A DNA stretch of 64,000 bases, from NCBI RefSeq assembly GCF_001678495.1, contig NZ_JTJL01000013.1:29175-93174 (forward strand), read 5' to 3'. The stretch comes from Gallibacterium salpingitidis (lineage in GTDB: Bacteria > Pseudomonadota > Gammaproteobacteria > Enterobacterales > Pasteurellaceae). The notes below the pieces were generated by a model. It saw nothing but the letters and a program-made list of their open reading frames with translations, was not told the origin of the DNA and did not search any database. Below, piece by piece: positions 9,438 to 19,377 of the stretch (position 1 is its first letter; each line of letters begins with the position of its first letter). The position numbers and the translations under genes were made by a program.

Positions 9438-11032
9438 TGACGATAATGCGCAAAATTAGTCGTTATTCTTATTGGTTTTCAGGCGTTACTGTCTTAATCA
9501 TTCTTGCCGTCATTTATGGCGGCAGTTTGTTGCATTTATTGCAATATAGCCAATTTTCACAGTGGGCAGAATTATTACAAAATGCTTATTTAAAACAAGT
9601 AATTGTATTTAGTTTTTATCAAGCAGGGCTCTCAGCTTTACTCTCAATTGTATTTGGCTTATTAGTAGCTAGAGCATTGTTTTATTTAGAGTTCTCGGGT
9701 AAGGCATTGCTATTAAAAATCTTTTCATTAACTTATGTTTTGCCTGCCTTAGTTGCGATCTTTGGCTTATTAGGAGTATATGGCTTTAATGGCTGGCTAA
9801 ATCAATTCTTACGCTTATTTGGCTGGCAACTTCCTGATATTTATGGTTTAAGCGGGATTTTATTAGCTCATTTATTTTTTAATATTCCGCTTAGTGCCAA
9901 AGTGTTACATCAACGGCTAAATCAGTTATCACCATCACAATTTAAACTTGCTGCTCAACTCAATTTACGCGGTTGGTGTTTTTTTCGTTGGGTAGAGTTA
10001 CCGTTTCTTAAACCGGTTTGTTTTAGTCTATTTGGACTGATTTTTTTGCTCTGTTTTACCAGCTTTACCATTGTATTAACTTTAGGTGGCGGACCAAAAT
10101 ATACCACATTAGAAGTGGCGATTTACCAAGCGATAACTTTTGATTTTGAATTAGAAACCGCAGCATTATTAGCAATTTTACAGTTCCTCTTCTGTTTTGT
10201 GTTGTTTACGATTAATAGCCGTTTTGCACGTTATCAACAGTTGGGCAATATATCACAGCAAAATTGGCGTTTACCGTTATCGAAGCAACAACGTTACTGG
10301 CATTGTTTGATTTTGATCTTGGCAGGATTGTTTATTATTACGCCATTAGTGGAAACGTTGATTGCTGGATTAACTGCCCGCCAATTCTGGCAACAACTAT
10401 TACAACCAGAATTATGGCAGGCGATACTATTCTCACTATTATTAGCGCCAACGGCAGCAATATTATGTTTACTATTGACAGTGGCATTATTGCTAACAAC
10501 AAGACAACTTTATTGGCGAGGAAAGCAGGCGAGTAGCCAGCTGTTATTAAATATTGGCACTATTATTTTGGCGATTCCGACATTAGTTTTAGCTACCGGA
10601 TTGTTTTTATTATTAGGACAAATTGATGCGGATATTGTGACACTATTTTTGTTAGTGGCTTTATGTAATGCATTAGTAGCAATGCCATTTGCTTTACAAC
10701 TTTTAACACCGGCGTTTTATAACAATGTGCTCAATTATCAGCGTTTATGTTTATCACTCAATATTCGTGGTTGGCAACGTTGGCGAGTTGTTGAAAAGGC
10801 AACATTATTAAAGCCATTGCGTTCAGCCTTTGCTTTAGCAGCGGCTATTTCATTAGGTGATTTTACTGCAATCGCTTTATTTGGTAATGATAGTTTTACT
10901 TCTTTGCCACTATTATTGTACCGACAATTAGGGCATTACCAGCATGATGGCGCAGCAGTAACAGCAATGATTTTATTGGTTTTTTATTTCTTAATTTTCT
11001 TATTTACGGAACAGAGCAAAGGCAATGATTAA
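9437..11032 (+). CDS. thiP: Thiamine ABC transporter permease
   Basis: 531 residues, a double-length permease with two homologous halves, each with about six membrane segments and an EAA-type coupling loop ([19 protein letters not shown] near residue 176; [19 protein letters not shown] near 437). This two-in-one layout is normal for ThiP. The ATG overlaps the thiB stop (TAATG); a second ATG three codons on (9446) is also possible. Its 3' end overlaps thiQ by 8 bases. With ThiB and ThiQ it imports thiamine/TPP under riboswitch control. Confidence 0.95.
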   Translation: MTIMRKISRYSYWFSGVTVLIILAVIYGGSLLHLLQYSQFSQWAELLQNAYLKQVIVFSFYQAGLSALLSIVFGLLVARALFYLEFSGKALLLKIFSLTYVLPALVAIFGLLGVYGFNGWLNQFLRLFGWQLPDIYGLSGILLAHLFFNIPLSAKVLHQRLNQLSPSQFKLAAQLNLRGWCFFRWVELPFLKPVCFSLFGLIFLLCFTSFTIVLTLGGGPKYTTLEVAIYQAITFDFELETAALLAILQFLFCFVLFTINSRFARYQQLGNISQQNWRLPLSKQQRYWHCLILILAGLFIITPLVETLIAGLTARQFWQQLLQPELWQAILFSLLLAPTAAILCLLLTVALLLTTRQLYWRGKQASSQLLLNIGTIILAIPTLVLATGLFLLLGQIDADIVTLFLLVALCNALVAMPFALQLLTPAFYNNVLNYQRLCLSLNIRGWQRWRVVEKATLLKPLRSAFALAAAISLGDFTAIALFGNDSFTSLPLLLYRQLGHYQHDGAAVTAMILLVFYFLIFLFTEQSKGND

Positions 11033-11687
11033 TCTCAAACAAGTGAAATATGCTTATCCACCAATGCCAATGGAGTTTGACCTAGAGTTAGCAGCAAGTG
11101 AAAAAACGGCGGTAATTGGCGCTAGTGGCGCAGGGAAATCGACATTGCTTAATTTAATTGCCGGTTTTGAGCAGGTTGCACAAGGGGAAATTTGGCTAGA
11201 TGGTGTAAATCATACGACAACAGAGCCGCATCAACGCCCGATTTCGATGCTATTTCAGGATAATAATCTATTCAACCATCTTACCGTAGCAGAGAATATT
11301 GCATTAGGTTTAAAACCAAGTTTATCGCTTAATCAACAAGAACAGAAAGCTATTGAACAAGTGGCAGAGCAGGTTGGTTTGCAAGAGTATTTAAAGCGTT
11401 TACCAGAAACTTTATCTGGCGGGCAGAAACAGCGTGTTGCCTTAGCGAGAACATTATTGCGTAATTGTCCGATTTTATTGTTAGATGAACCGTTTTCTGC
11501 ACTTGATCCCGAGTTGCGGCAAGAGATGTTGGTGTTAGTGAATCAGATTTGTACGGAGAAAAAGTTGTGCTTATTACTGGTGACTCATCAATTAAGTGAA
11601 GTTATTGGCATTATGGATCGAGTTATTCGTATTGATAATGGTAGGATCTCTGAAAATTATTTGGTAGATCGGGAAAACAGTCGCTAG
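11025..11687 (+). CDS. thiQ: Thiamine ABC transporter ATP-binding protein
   Basis: 220 residues. Walker A is GASGAGKST (residues 32-40), the Q-loop is LFQDNNLF, the signature is [13 protein letters not shown] near residue 129, and Walker B is [12 protein letters not shown]. The size and order after thiB and thiP identify it as ThiQ, the ATPase that powers thiamine import. It overlaps thiP by 8 bases, so translation is coupled. About 65 bases separate its stop from bioB, with no obvious terminator between, so bioB may be partly read from the thiamine transcript. Confidence 0.95.
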   Translation: MINLKQVKYAYPPMPMEFDLELAASEKTAVIGASGAGKSTLLNLIAGFEQVAQGEIWLDGVNHTTTEPHQRPISMLFQDNNLFNHLTVAENIALGLKPSLSLNQQEQKAIEQVAEQVGLQEYLKRLPETLSGGQKQRVALARTLLRNCPILLLDEPFSALDPELRQEMLVLVNQICTEKKLCLLLVTHQLSEVIGIMDRVIRIDNGRISENYLVDRENSR

Positions 11688-11753
11688 AATATGGCACTTT
11701 GTTAGCAAAGTTGAACTTTGCGATTAATAAGGATAATAACAAAAGGATACGTT

Positions 11754-12764
11754 ATGACAACAACTACAATTCAAGTGCCTTCTATTACGCCACATCCAAC
11801 AGTAGAGTATTGGTCAGTATGTAAAGTAGAAGCATTATTTGAAACGCCTTTCCTTGATTTAGTTTATCGTGCAGCACAAGTCCATCGTGAAAATTTCAAT
11901 CCGCAAGCGATTCAACTTTCTACCTTAATGTCGATTAAAACTGGCGGTTGCCCAGAAGATTGTGGTTATTGCCCTCAGTCAGCACGCTATCAAACTGGGG
12001 TACAAAATGAAAAACTACTTGATATTGAGGATATTGTCGCTAAAGCCAAAATTGCTAAAGAGCGTGGTGCAGGGCGTTTTTGTATGGGAGCAGCATGGCG
12101 TGGTCCGAAACCAAAAGATATTGAAAAAGTTTCTGCGATTATTAAAGCGGTAAAGGAATTAGGGTTAGAAACTTGTGGTACTTTTGGTTTATTGCAAGAT
12201 GGTATGGCAGAACAGTTAAAAGAAGCAGGTTTAGATTATTACAACCATAATATTGATACGGCGCCAGAGCATTATCACGATGTAATTAGTACACGCCGTT
12301 TTGAAGATCGTATTAGTACTTTAGGTAAAGTACGCCAAGCAGGTTTGAAAGTTTGTTGCGGTGGTATTGTTGGTATGAATGAGACACGCAAAGAGCGTGC
12401 GGGATTAATTGCGAGCTTAGCGAACCTCGATCCGCAACCTGAATCTGTGCCAATTAATCAGTTGGTGAAAGTGGAAGGGACACCAATGATGGAAGCGGAA
12501 GATTTGGATTGGACAGAGTTTGTACGCACGATTGCAGTTGCTCGTATTACGATGCCAAGAAGTTATGTCCGCCTTTCTGCTGGTCGTCATAAAATGCCAG
12601 AGGCGATGCAAGCAATGTGCTTTATGGCTGGCGCTAATTCCATTTTCTATGGTGATAAGTTATTGGTAACAGGCAATAACGAAGAAGATCACGACCAAAT
12701 GTTAATGGCTAAGTTGGATTTAGTGCCGGAGACATTGGAAAATAGAAAAGAAAATGAAGCATAA
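11754..12764 (+). CDS. bioB: Biotin synthase
   Basis: 336 residues from the ATG at 11754, which follows AAAAGGA at normal spacing; a TTG 36 bases upstream gives an unlikely longer form. Radical-SAM enzyme that inserts sulfur into dethiobiotin. The CxxxCxxC motif is [13 protein letters not shown] near residue 52, preceded by [11 protein letters not shown]. The [2Fe-2S] cluster ligands include GTFGLL-adjacent Cys, the CCGG region near 190 and Arg in RLSAGR near 260. No other bio genes are in the window. thiQ-bioB adjacency is also what I recall for Haemophilus influenzae. A strong terminator follows. Confidence 0.97.
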   Translation: MTTTTIQVPSITPHPTVEYWSVCKVEALFETPFLDLVYRAAQVHRENFNPQAIQLSTLMSIKTGGCPEDCGYCPQSARYQTGVQNEKLLDIEDIVAKAKIAKERGAGRFCMGAAWRGPKPKDIEKVSAIIKAVKELGLETCGTFGLLQDGMAEQLKEAGLDYYNHNIDTAPEHYHDVISTRRFEDRISTLGKVRQAGLKVCCGGIVGMNETRKERAGLIASLANLDPQPESVPINQLVKVEGTPMMEAEDLDWTEFVRTIAVARITMPRSYVRLSAGRHKMPEAMQAMCFMAGANSIFYGDKLLVTGNNEEDHDQMLMAKLDLVPETLENRKENEA

Positions 12765-12798
12765 TTTTTAAGTTTTTCAATTAGTTAATTCTTTTATA

Positions 12799-12835
12799 CA
12801 ACCTCATACTGTTTAAGTGTGAGGTTGTTTTTTTT
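12799..12835 (+). terminator. Terminator after bioB
   Basis: Stem CAACCTCA (12799-12806) pairs with TGAGGTTG (12820-12827) and is followed directly by a run of T to 12835. It closes the thiBPQ-bioB unit. Confidence 0.9.
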
Positions 12836-12844
12836 GGTGGTATA

Positions 12845-12929
12845 TAAACAATATGTTTAAAAAATCGAAAAATTTAAACATATTTTGTTGATATGTTTAT
12901 TGCATAAACATATACTGAAAATATGTTTA
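12845..12929. promoter_or_regulatory. Array of TAAACA/TGTTTA palindromes before the Fic gene
   Basis: The element TATGTTTA or its complement occurs at least six times in 85 bases: TAAACA-ATA-TGTTTA at 12845-12859, TTTAAACATA at about 12873-12882, TATGTTTA-TTGCA-TAAACATA at about 12892-12912 and ATATGTTTA at 12921-12929. This is the layout of cooperative operator sites. The last copy would overlap the upstream candidate ATG at 12923, supporting the start at 12950. The Fic protein has a C-terminal winged-helix-like region and could bind here itself; that is inference. Confidence 0.6.
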
Positions 12930-12949
12930 AAAAATTGGAATTTTTAAAG

Positions 12950-14065
12950 ATGACAACTTGGAATCCTGAAATTGCGTATAACTTACTCCCTGAATTACCG
13001 CCATCAGAAGATTTAGAAACCAAAGAAATTTTAAAGCAAACTATCTTAGCGAGAGCTGCATTAGCTGAGTTAAAACAAGCTGCAGAATTGATACCTAATC
13101 AATCTATGCTGATTAATACATTACCAGTTATGGAAGCGAAAGCGAGTAGTGAAATTGAAAATATTATGACGACAACAGATAAGTTGTTTCAATCTTTGCA
13201 GTTTGATCATGAGGAGCATGATCCTGCTACAAAAGAGGCTTTACAATATCGAACAGCACTATTTGCTGGATACAAAAGTTTAGAAAGATTACCCCTTTGT
13301 ACAAAAACAGCTGTCTTAGTATGTAGTGAAATTAAAGGCAGAGAGATGGATATTCGTAAAGTAAGTGGTACGGCATTGCGTAATGGATTAACAGGAGAAA
13401 CCATTTATACGCCACCAGTTGGTGAACAACTTATTCGAGATAAATTGGCTAATTGGGAAAAGTTTATTCACCAAAATGATGTGCTTGATCCACTAATTAT
13501 ACTTGCAGTTGCACATTATCAATTTGAAGCAATTCACCCTTTTACTGACGGAAATGGCAGAACAGGAAGAATATTAAATAGTTTATTATTGATTGATAAA
13601 GGCTTATTAAGCCTGCCAATTCTTTATTTAAGTCGTTATATTATCCAAAATAAAAGCGATTATTATCGTTTGTTATTGAATGTTACTAGAAATAATAATT
13701 GGCAAGATTGGATTATTTATATTTTAAAAGGAATTGAAGATACTGCAATTTGGACAGTTAAAAAAATTGAAGCAATAAGAGCATTATTAGAAGACACAAA
13801 GATTTATATTCAGAATAGATTACCACAAATTTATCAAAGAGAATTGGTAGATTTGTTATTTGAACAACCCTATACGCGAATATTAAATTTAGAGAAAGCT
13901 GGAATAGCTAAGCGCCAAACAGCTTCAAAATATTTAAAAGAGTTATGCGATATTGGTGTATTAGAAGAAATTACTGTAGGGAGAGATAAATTGTTTATTC
14001 ACGTAAAATTGATGGAGTTATTGCGAGGAGAGAGTAATCAGTTTACGTCCTATAACATAGCTTGA
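12950..14065 (+). CDS. Fic-domain protein (class II, self-inhibited AMP-transferase)
   Basis: 371 residues from the ATG at 12950 (380 from 12923, which lies inside a repeat array). It has the complete Fic core [12 protein letters not shown] at residues 196-207, with catalytic His and the anion-binding loop, and the N-terminal inhibitory motif SSEIEN at about 66-71, which fits S/T-x3-E-G/N. Length and layout match the Shewanella Fic type: Fic N-terminal domain, Fic core, C-terminal winged helix ([25 protein letters not shown] near 318-342). Such enzymes AMPylate target Tyr/Ser/Thr; the target is unknown. It stands alone, with no Doc/Phd partner. Confidence 0.9.
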   Translation: MTTWNPEIAYNLLPELPPSEDLETKEILKQTILARAALAELKQAAELIPNQSMLINTLPVMEAKASSEIENIMTTTDKLFQSLQFDHEEHDPATKEALQYRTALFAGYKSLERLPLCTKTAVLVCSEIKGREMDIRKVSGTALRNGLTGETIYTPPVGEQLIRDKLANWEKFIHQNDVLDPLIILAVAHYQFEAIHPFTDGNGRTGRILNSLLLIDKGLLSLPILYLSRYIIQNKSDYYRLLLNVTRNNNWQDWIIYILKGIEDTAIWTVKKIEAIRALLEDTKIYIQNRLPQIYQRELVDLLFEQPYTRILNLEKAGIAKRQTASKYLKELCDIGVLEEITVGRDKLFIHVKLMELLRGESNQFTSYNIA

Positions 14066-14228
14066 AACATTATGATATTTTCAAGCCATTGTCTGATGGT
14101 AACGTATGAATATTTTGTGCGTTGGTGAGTAAATGTATTTATTCTATAACGAACCAATGGACAAAAAAATGCAACTCTTGGTGATTTATGAGAAAATATA
14201 GGAATTTTTTGGAAAAAAAATTATAGCT

Positions 14229-15101
14229 ATGTCGAATAATTATTATCAATGGCCGCAGCCAATTTCTATTTATCCTGATCGAGAAAATAAATCTTACCGA
14301 TTAAAACGTTTTCGTTTTCAGCTGAGAACCTTAATACATTATCATAGCATTAAAAAGTTTACTCGGTTTGTTAATCAGCATTCTTGGTTAGTAGAGTTAC
14401 TTAATCCTCGTGCAGACTGGAGTTATCCTGTGGCACATCGTTTTTTAGATAAGCGTTTTAGTACACAACAACGTTTTGATACAATTTGCGATAATCTTAC
14501 TTTTCTTCCACAGAAATTTACTTCACTTGGGTTGAAACCACTGTGGGAGCAATCTATCAACTTCGGTGAAGTGATCCCCGATTTCGAATTGATTTTGACG
14601 CTAAATAATCATCAACCAATGGAAGGTTACTGGGCATTGGAATTACTCCATAAGCCAAGTGATGAGTTAATGTATTTACTCACTTTTGGCAAGGTGGACA
14701 ATGCGTTATTGATAGCGGTGATTCAAGGAGCAAACTGCAAAGGTTCAAAAGAATTTGTTAAGCTGTTAACTAAAAAATGTCATGGTTTACGCCCAGCCTA
14801 TCTTATGATTGAAGCGATGAAAGCACTCACTATCCATTTGGGTTACTCGCAACTGTTAGGTATTCCACAAAAATATCAGAATAAATCTCGCTTTTTCCGC
14901 AACAAGCGCTATGTAGTCAATTATGATGTAATATTTCAAGAAAGTGGTGGAAAGTTGCAAAAATACTGGCAACTACCGCTGCAAATTGAAATGAAAAAGC
15001 TAGAAGATATTCCTAGCAATAAGCGTTCAATGTATCGTAAACGTTATGCGATGTTGAATGATTTATCTGAAGCCATAGGAAAAGGTTTGAAAGTTATTTA
15101 A
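14229..15101 (+). CDS. VirK/YbjX (DUF535) family protein
   Basis: 290 residues, cytosolic by appearance, with no signal peptide or membrane segment. Segments typical of DUF535 are LINPRADWSYPVAHRFLDKRFS-like text near residue 58, the GYWALELLH stretch near 137, GKVDNALLIAVIQGA near 155 and the closing SMYRKRYAMLNDL near 270. Family members such as VirK of Shigella and YbjX of Salmonella are tied to surface protein localisation and resistance to host peptides, but no enzymatic activity is established. It lies immediately upstream of a transposase remnant and next to the O-antigen ligase gene. Confidence 0.8.
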   Translation: MSNNYYQWPQPISIYPDRENKSYRLKRFRFQLRTLIHYHSIKKFTRFVNQHSWLVELLNPRADWSYPVAHRFLDKRFSTQQRFDTICDNLTFLPQKFTSLGLKPLWEQSINFGEVIPDFELILTLNNHQPMEGYWALELLHKPSDELMYLLTFGKVDNALLIAVIQGANCKGSKEFVKLLTKKCHGLRPAYLMIEAMKALTIHLGYSQLLGIPQKYQNKSRFFRNKRYVVNYDVIFQESGGKLQKYWQLPLQIEMKKLEDIPSNKRSMYRKRYAMLNDLSEAIGKGLKVI

Positions 15102-15110
15102 AGGTTAGCA

Positions 15111-15381
15111 ATGCCTAGATTTATTGATCTGTACTTAAAAGTAGGGTTTATTATCCAACAAACAGAAGGCAGATTTTTTAGGATTAAATATACTCAAACA
15201 TTTGAACAACAAGTCATTGATTTTTATTTTAAACATCACGAAAGTATGTTATTGAGTTGCCGTACTTTTAATATTCATTAATACTTTGGATTGTTCAATT
15301 TCGACATTCAGGGATTAATGGCTTGCTATCTTTCATATTAAGCGAATTTATTCCCCTGACTTCAAATATCAAGTTATCTAG
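15111..15381 (+). pseudogene. Remnant of an IS150/IS3-type transposase OrfA
   Basis: Three frames joined by two frameshifts give a helix-turn-helix OrfA pattern: frame one from 15111 (IKYTQTFEQQVIDFYFKHH ... RTFNIH, stop at 15279), frame three from 15287 (WIVQFRHSGINGLL) and another shift at about 15340 (KRIYSPDFKYQVI, stop 15379). The spacing of the two repeats (QVIDFYF...FNI...WIVQFRHSGINGL...YSPDFKYQVI) is that of IS150-like OrfA. No OrfB and no clear terminal repeats remain. It shows an old insertion at the edge of the polysaccharide region. Confidence 0.75.
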
Positions 15382-15394
15382 ATTTCAATGAGGA

Positions 15395-15404
15395 GGGGGG
15401 GGGG
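15395..15404 (+). repeat. Intergenic G10 homopolymer tract
   Basis: Ten consecutive G, flanked by GGA on both sides, 14 bases after the transposase remnant and about 100 bases from the 3' end of the O-antigen ligase gene. I see no open gene across it and no -10/-35 pair spaced around it, so any switching role is unclear. The stretch 15102-15501 otherwise holds only the transposase remnant and a hairpin. Confidence 0.85.
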
Positions 15405-15411
15405 AGGAGTA

Positions 15412-15452
15412 GATAGGAAGAGTGCCAGTTTACATTAAATATTCTTCCTATC
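15412..15452 (+). terminator. Hairpin between convergent DUF535-side and O-antigen ligase genes
   Basis: Perfect 10-bp inverted repeat (15412-15421 with 15443-15452), loop of 21 bases, followed on the plus strand by ACTTTTATTTATTT. It may terminate transcripts from the left; on the minus strand the T-rich tail is absent. Confidence 0.5.
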
Positions 15453-15501
15453 ACTTTTATTTATTTCGCAATTTTTAAATTGTACTACTACTGAATAATG
15501 A

Positions 15502-16770
15502 TTATATGTTTTTGGGGTTAATAACATTATTTTTATAATTTAGAATCATTGCATAAAATAATACTGTCAAAAAGAAATAAAACATATTGCCTGAATTGTG
15601 GGCAAAAAAGACTTGGGTTAATCCATAAGACATTACTGATGTAATATGAATAATACCTAGAGTGGCGAGTAATTTAATTTCTAAATGATCGTTATTTTCT
15701 CGATAAGCCTTAAAATATTGCCATAGAGGTAAAAGAAAAATACCTAATAAGGCAAATAGACCAATAACACCTCGTTCTAAAGTATCATTAATATATTGAT
15801 TATGGGCATGCCCTAAACTAGCAGGATATTGTGCAAGGATACCCTGTGAACCTTGGAGTTTACGTTGTTCTTTTGCTCCTTCATGTCCCCAACCAAAAAT
15901 TGGTTTTTCTTGAATTGATATTAATGAAGCTTGCCAAAGTTCCAGTCTTGCTCCCACAGATGTACCTGCATTTTCTTCTTGTCCGAAATTTCTAATTTCA
16001 GTACGTGCATTTTCAATTTGAGATAATACTTTTGTGGATGGAATAGATAATAAAGTAATAAAAATAAGAACTAACGAAGTTAAGAAACCAATAATAATTT
16101 TTTTTGATAAAGAATTTCTGTTTAAGTAAAACAAAATAACTACAATAAAAGGCATTAGCAACCATCCACCTCTAGTGGCAGAGAGAAAGCTACCTAGCAT
16201 ACCGCCTAAAGAACCAAATGCACAAAATAAAGCTAAATAATATTGTCTTTTTTGCCAGCAATAAAACATCAAAACCAAATTAAATACACCTAATGACATA
16301 GACATATCACCAGATTGAATAACATAGGTAGTATCAGAGAGTGCTCGATCGTAGTTTAAAATAAATTTTTGATAAACTGCATAAATAGCAGTTGCAATTC
16401 CACCAAATGGGATACTAAATAATAATATTTTTAATGAAATAGTGTAATTAGATGGAATAAAAAATATTAATAAGAAAAATAAGGCTCGACTTGGTCCATC
16501 TAAAACTTTAATAGAATCTTGATGAAATAGAATACAAAAAATATAGAGAATAAAATAAATAATAAAAGGATATAAAAAATAATAATAGTCCTGATTTATT
16601 TTAGGAAAAGTTCTATCTTTGATTAGAGAAGTAAAGATAAAAAAAATAGCAATAATAGGTAAAATTATTCCTACGCCATAAGCCTTAGGCAAAATAACAA
16701 GAGTAATAAAAAAGTAACAAACAACTAGATTTGAAAAATTTTTTAAGTAGTGATGATACGTAAGATTCAT
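15502..16770 (-). CDS. O-antigen ligase / Wzy-like polymerase family membrane protein
   Basis: 422 residues with about 11-12 hydrophobic segments. The large periplasmic loop and following segment have the Wzy_C signature: GARLELWQASLISIQEKPIFGWGHEGAKEQ region near 270-300, then LGHAHNQYINDTLERGVIGL near 325, with the H-x-x-x-x-x-x-x-G type pattern of WaaL. It most likely joins the undecaprenyl-linked glycan made by this region to lipid A-core in the periplasm. A Wzy polymerase reading is less likely because the cluster encodes an ABC exporter rather than Wzx. It is separated from infA by a hairpin and is likely transcribed on its own. Confidence 0.85.
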   Translation of the reverse strand: MNLTYHHYLKNFSNLVVCYFFITLVILPKAYGVGIILPIIAIFFIFTSLIKDRTFPKINQDYYYFLYPFIIYFILYIFCILFHQDSIKVLDGPSRALFFLLIFFIPSNYTISLKILLFSIPFGGIATAIYAVYQKFILNYDRALSDTTYVIQSGDMSMSLGVFNLVLMFYCWQKRQYYLALFCAFGSLGGMLGSFLSATRGGWLLMPFIVVILFYLNRNSLSKKIIIGFLTSLVLIFITLLSIPSTKVLSQIENARTEIRNFGQEENAGTSVGARLELWQASLISIQEKPIFGWGHEGAKEQRKLQGSQGILAQYPASLGHAHNQYINDTLERGVIGLFALLGIFLLPLWQYFKAYRENNDHLEIKLLATLGIIHITSVMSYGLTQVFFAHNSGNMFYFFLTVLFYAMILNYKNNVINPKNI

Positions 16771-16832
16771 AGCAAAGTACTCAAGAATATATTACTTAAT
16801 TATTACTAATGATAAGACTTCAGATTAAATAT

Positions 16833-16857
16833 TCTCCTTGTAGTAATTACAAGGAGA
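16833..16857 (-). terminator. Hairpin downstream of infA
   Basis: Perfect 10-bp inverted repeat (16833-16842 with 16848-16857, 5-base loop), just past the infA stop on the minus strand. It is followed by AATATTTAATC, a weak T tract. Confidence 0.65.
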
Positions 16858-16869
16858 GTGATTTTCAGT

Positions 16870-17150
<281 letters not shown>

Positions 17151-17214
17151 ACTTAAAACCGCGTAATTATACACATTAAAAGAAAAATCTAAAAGGGAGA
17201 GCGATTAAATTCTC

Positions 17215-17787
17215 TTATTTTGCTGGTCGAATAATTTCATAAGTACAATTGAATGCAGCTTTTGCGATTCTATAAGTATCTTTATGATCAGTTGGTACTC
17301 TGACAATAGCATCGCCAGGATAAGCTTTCATTTCTTCTCCCCATGGTGCTATGAATTGAAATTGGCCTTCTTTGGCTGTAACTATGAAATATTCCATTTC
17401 ATTGCCTTTAGGGCGATAAGTTTGCCATTCATTACTTAAATTAGGGTTTTTATCTGTTAGTGGTCCTTCATATCGCTGTACGAATTTTTTTGCTGATACT
17501 AAGATTTCTTCATTACCAGTTTCCGGACAACGATTTTTCACTACCATATCACCGGCTTTTGCTGGAGAACTTTGTGTTTCCTTCCCTTCATTTTTAATAA
17601 TAGTTACAACAACTTCATCTAATTTAGCTGGACGAGCATCAACGAGTTTGGTCTTTTTCGCTAAACCAACTCTGTTTTCTTGTACTGCAGAATTAAATAA
17701 TGACTGAATATCGACGGTTTGTGCAGCAGAAATAGTTGAAACGAAAAGAGTAATAATAGGAATAGCTCGAATAGTGCTTGGTAACAT
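17215..17787 (-). CDS. Exported protein of unknown function
   Basis: 190 residues from the ATG at 17787, which is preceded by GAAGGAG; the TTG 15 bases upstream is unlikely. The N-terminus TIRAIPIITLFVSTISAAQ is a Sec signal peptide with a probable cleavage after SAA near residue 18. The mature part is soluble, with two Cys (NRCPETGNEE, AFNCTYE) that could form a disulfide, and beta-rich text (EYFIVTAKEGQFQFIAPWGEE). I do not recognise the family. It starts 21 bases after the stop of wbaP on the same strand and ends at a terminator, so it may be co-transcribed with wbaP and act in the periplasm on the same glycan; that is inference. Confidence 0.75.
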   Translation of the reverse strand: MLPSTIRAIPIITLFVSTISAAQTVDIQSLFNSAVQENRVGLAKKTKLVDARPAKLDEVVVTIIKNEGKETQSSPAKAGDMVVKNRCPETGNEEILVSAKKFVQRYEGPLTDKNPNLSNEWQTYRPKGNEMEYFIVTAKEGQFQFIAPWGEEMKAYPGDAIVRVPTDHKDTYRIAKAAFNCTYEIIRPAK

Positions 17788-17808
17788 TTGACACTCCTTC
17801 AATAGAAA

Positions 17809-19239
17809 TTAGTAAGCTCCTGTCTTATTAAAAACAATTTTAACTGTTTTTAATAAGATAACGATATCATTCCAGATAGACCAGTTTTTTACATACCATG
17901 CATCATAATATACTCTGGTTTTATAATCGACATTGTTTCTACCACTTACTTGCCATAAACCAGTCATACCTGGTTTAGCCATTAGATAATAATCAACATC
18001 ATCTTTATATCGGATCAATTCACTACGTACAATGGGTCTAGGGCCAACTAAACTCATTTCTCCTTTTAAAACATTAAATAATTGTGGTAGTTCGTCTAAA
18101 CTAGTAGTCCTTAGAAATTTACCTATTTTGGTAATCCGAGGATCGTTTTTTAGCTTAAAATCTTTCTCCCATTCAGCTTTTGCAGCAGGATCATTTCTCA
18201 GTAATTCTTGTAAAACTTCTTGTGAATTCAGAACCATAGAGCGGAATTTTAAACATTTGAATGCTTTTTTGTTTCTACCGATACGAGTTTGTCCATATAT
18301 TGCGTGGCCGCCGTCTTTTGCAATAAGTAGATATAATAAAATCAGTAATGGTGATGAGATGATAATCAATAGAATAGAACCAATAATATCTATAGTCCGT
18401 TTAAAAATTCTAGACGATAATTTTGCTAAATTGTTATGAACGCGTAATAGCATTACTTCATAACTGAATAAAAAAGACATATCAGTTCCATAGAGGGGAA
18501 TACCTCTCATAGTTGGTATGATTGAAACAGAACGACAACCACTCTTGGACAAAAAACGTAACCATAAGTCCAGTTGTTCTAATTCATGTTCTTCTAATGC
18601 AATAATAAATTGTGTAGTTTCATTCTCTACAAGATCAAGAATGTTAATTTGTTGTGCATTTATGATTGGAACAGATAAAGTTTTTATCATATCCGTTTCG
18701 TTTTCATAATCATTAACATTGACAAAATATTTTATTCTTAATCCTAAATAGGGTTCACTCATTAAAGCATTATAAGCATCTAATGCATTTTGATGAGTAC
18801 CAATTACGACAGTATCTTTTAAATAAACCCCAGTTTTTATTAAGTATTTTTTTAGAAAAAAACGTCCTAATGGGAAAAGTATTAGAGTAATCAGCCATGT
18901 TATTCCAAAGAAATAACGTGAGAAAAATAATTTAGAAAAACCAATAATTGCTAGTTCAAACGTAGCAAAAATCAGTAGTGTACGAATAATTTCTTTTAAC
19001 TCAGACCAGTAAGGTTTTCTATAAGTGTAGTGGCGCAAGCGAAACCAGAACCATGCAACACATAAAATAGCGAGGAATGTATGGATAGTTACTCGTTCAG
19101 AAAAGTCAGATATTGGTATAAAAGCTGACATATCTACTCCAGATAATCTGAAGAAGAAACAAGAAATAAAAAAAGGCAATAAAAAAAGTACAAAATCTGT
19201 ACAAATTATTAGAGATCTATGAGAAAAGAATCTATACAT
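17809..19239 (-). CDS. wbaP: Undecaprenyl-phosphate sugar-1-phosphate transferase (WbaP type)
   Basis: 476 residues. Four or five N-terminal membrane segments, a CoA-binding-like middle domain (TVVIGTHQNALDAYNALM near residue 145) and a C-terminal bacterial sugar transferase domain from about residue 275: KRTIDIIGS membrane hairpin, KFRSM, LDELPQLFNVLKGEMSLVGPRP and the closing GLWQVSGR. This full-length layout is that of WbaP/WcaJ, which loads Gal-1-P or Glc-1-P onto undecaprenyl phosphate. It would begin the lipid-linked glycan assembled by the neighbouring transferases. A scrap of a second copy's C-terminus lies at 40781-40870. Gal versus Glc cannot be told. Confidence 0.92.
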   Translation of the reverse strand: MYRFFSHRSLIICTDFVLFLLPFFISCFFFRLSGVDMSAFIPISDFSERVTIHTFLAILCVAWFWFRLRHYTYRKPYWSELKEIIRTLLIFATFELAIIGFSKLFFSRYFFGITWLITLILFPLGRFFLKKYLIKTGVYLKDTVVIGTHQNALDAYNALMSEPYLGLRIKYFVNVNDYENETDMIKTLSVPIINAQQINILDLVENETTQFIIALEEHELEQLDLWLRFLSKSGCRSVSIIPTMRGIPLYGTDMSFLFSYEVMLLRVHNNLAKLSSRIFKRTIDIIGSILLIIISSPLLILLYLLIAKDGGHAIYGQTRIGRNKKAFKCLKFRSMVLNSQEVLQELLRNDPAAKAEWEKDFKLKNDPRITKIGKFLRTTSLDELPQLFNVLKGEMSLVGPRPIVRSELIRYKDDVDYYLMAKPGMTGLWQVSGRNNVDYKTRVYYDAWYVKNWSIWNDIVILLKTVKIVFNKTGAY

Positions 19240-19310
19240 AATTATATAAGAGGTTATATTTTTAACATATTTAAAAATAACAAATAATTAGTTTTATCGA
19301 ACATAATATA

Positions 19311-19334
19311 AAGGTGATTATATATAATCACCTT
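19311..19334 (-). terminator. Hairpin after manC (perfect palindrome)
   Basis: A perfect 24-bp palindrome at 19311-19334, in the gap between the manC stop (19378) and the wbaP start (19239). On the minus strand it is followed by TATATTATG. It probably ends the minus-strand GT-GT-manC transcript. Confidence 0.55.
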
Positions 19335-19377
19335 ATTGCCAAATCATATATTTAGTTTCACAACTATGAACAGTTTC

